Positions 5,666 to 6,153 of a stretch of 6,153 nucleotides of DNA are shown in pieces. Under the pieces are notes generated by a model, which had not been told where the DNA came from, ran no database searches, and saw only the letters and a list, made by a program, of their open reading frames with translations. Positions within the stretch are counted from its first letter, which is position 1, and every line of letters begins with the position of its first letter. Source of the stretch: Fidelibacterota bacterium (lineage in GTDB: Bacteria > Fidelibacterota > Marinisomatia > SCGC-AAA003-L08 > D37C17). The stretch is from positions 1 through 6,153 of the forward strand of contig PAJD01000014.1 of NCBI GenBank assembly GCA_002705605.1, given 5' to 3'. The position numbers were made by a program, and so were the translations under genes.

Positions 5666-5758
5666 CTAACCAGTTAACTAGCTTATATAATATATCTTAC
5701 TAACTGTAAACGCCTTAAATGTCAACCTCTTTCATCAGTTTTTTTATAAATTAGCAGC

Positions 5759-6153
5759 ATGGAAAGTATAATTAGAGAGGGAGAGAAAAAAGACTTGCCT
5801 GCTGCTTTAAAATTAATCAAAGAACTGGCTCATTATGAAGATGCACTTGATGAAGTAACAATTACTTTAGAAGATCTAGAAAAAGATGGGTTTGATAATC
5901 ACCCTTGTTATTGGTTCTTAGTTGCAGAGAATAATAATAAAATTGTTGGGCTGTCCTTTTATTGGATCCGATATTCGACCTGGAAAGGTAAATTTTTATT
6001 TCTTGAGGACTTTATAATAAAAGAAGAACACCGAAGGTGTGGTATAGGATCCAAATTATTCCAAGCAACAGCAAAAATATGCAAAGAGTTAGAGCTAAAT
6101 GGGATGTTCTGGCAAGTACTAGATTGGAATACTCCGGCAATAGATTTCTATCA
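5759..6153 (+). CDS. GNAT acetyltransferase, spermidine/spermine (SSAT)-like, 3' end cut
   Basis: An ATG at 5759 opens 131 codons that run off the right edge, leaving perhaps 25-40 residues unseen. It is a cytosolic acetyl-CoA-dependent N-acetyltransferase. The acetyl-CoA loop is R92-R-C-G-I-G-S98, preceded by LEDF (82-85), whose acidic pair binds the amine in SSAT. WNTPAIDFY (123-131) ends with the presumed catalytic Tyr131. The N-terminal LIKELAHYE (19-27) and DGFDNHP (43-49) also match the eukaryotic SSAT/thialysine acetyltransferase branch. A polyamine, thialysine or other small amine is therefore the likely substrate, but this is inference. The gap from 5666 to 5758 shows no TAnnTTTG box and no convincing terminator, so its promoter is unknown. 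Confidence 0.9.
   Translation, partial: MESIIREGEKKDLPAALKLIKELAHYEDALDEVTITLEDLEKDGFDNHPCYWFLVAENNNKIVGLSFYWIRYSTWKGKFLFLEDFIIKEEHRRCGIGSKLFQATAKICKELELNGMFWQVLDWNTPAIDFY

Noticed and set aside
5671..5706. Inverted repeat CAGTTA / TAACTG after the lipoprotein gene, and a T-run at 5739-5745
   Set aside because: The arms are only six bases with a 24-base loop, and the T-run is over 30 bases away, so they do not make a credible terminator.
1..6153. A novel defence, mobile or biosynthetic system
   Set aside because: All identifiable genes are housekeeping or common accessory families with uniform base composition; no integrase, transposase, toxin pair, repeat array or nuclease-helicase cluster is visible.

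Overview
The window looks like an ordinary, AT-rich chromosomal segment of a Bacteroidota bacterium, probably from the Cytophagia/Flavobacteriia side. The evidence is the strong A+T bias, several TAnnTTTG-type -7 boxes in front of genes, few Shine-Dalgarno sites, and a yicC-gmk-nadD gene order that I know from this phylum. There is no rRNA, tRNA, insertion sequence, CRISPR array or prophage. I did not find a new multi-gene system; the interesting points are mostly about gene boundaries and start codons.

Left part (1-365): the first 24 codons of a leftward gene leave the window at position 1, with a likely promoter box at 102-109. The rest is non-coding or decayed. It holds a start-less open frame (74-250) that may be the tail of a lost gene, and two AT-rich hairpins that may end the leftward transcript from the right.

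Leftward pair (366-2219): a cystathionine gamma-lyase/gamma-synthase-type PLP enzyme is followed with no spacer by a YueD/sepiapterin-reductase-like short-chain dehydrogenase that must start at TTG. The two are almost certainly co-transcribed and translationally coupled. A 1.85-kb transcript would start from the -7 box at 2245-2252.

Divergent point (2220-2299): two identical TACTTTTG boxes face away from each other inside an imperfect inverted repeat. One serves the PLP-enzyme operon and the other a ten-helix EamA-family transporter (2300-3205), which also begins with TTG.

Rightward operon (3226-5665): yicC (endoribonuclease family), gmk (guanylate kinase), nadD (nicotinate-nucleotide adenylyltransferase) and a small lipoprotein of unknown function are packed with junctions of -1, +2 and 0 bases. 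They form one unit of RNA and nucleotide housekeeping plus an envelope protein. A hairpin and a -7 box (3185-3210) separate it from the transporter. After a 93-base gap, a spermidine/spermine acetyltransferase-like GNAT enzyme begins at 5759 and runs off the right edge.
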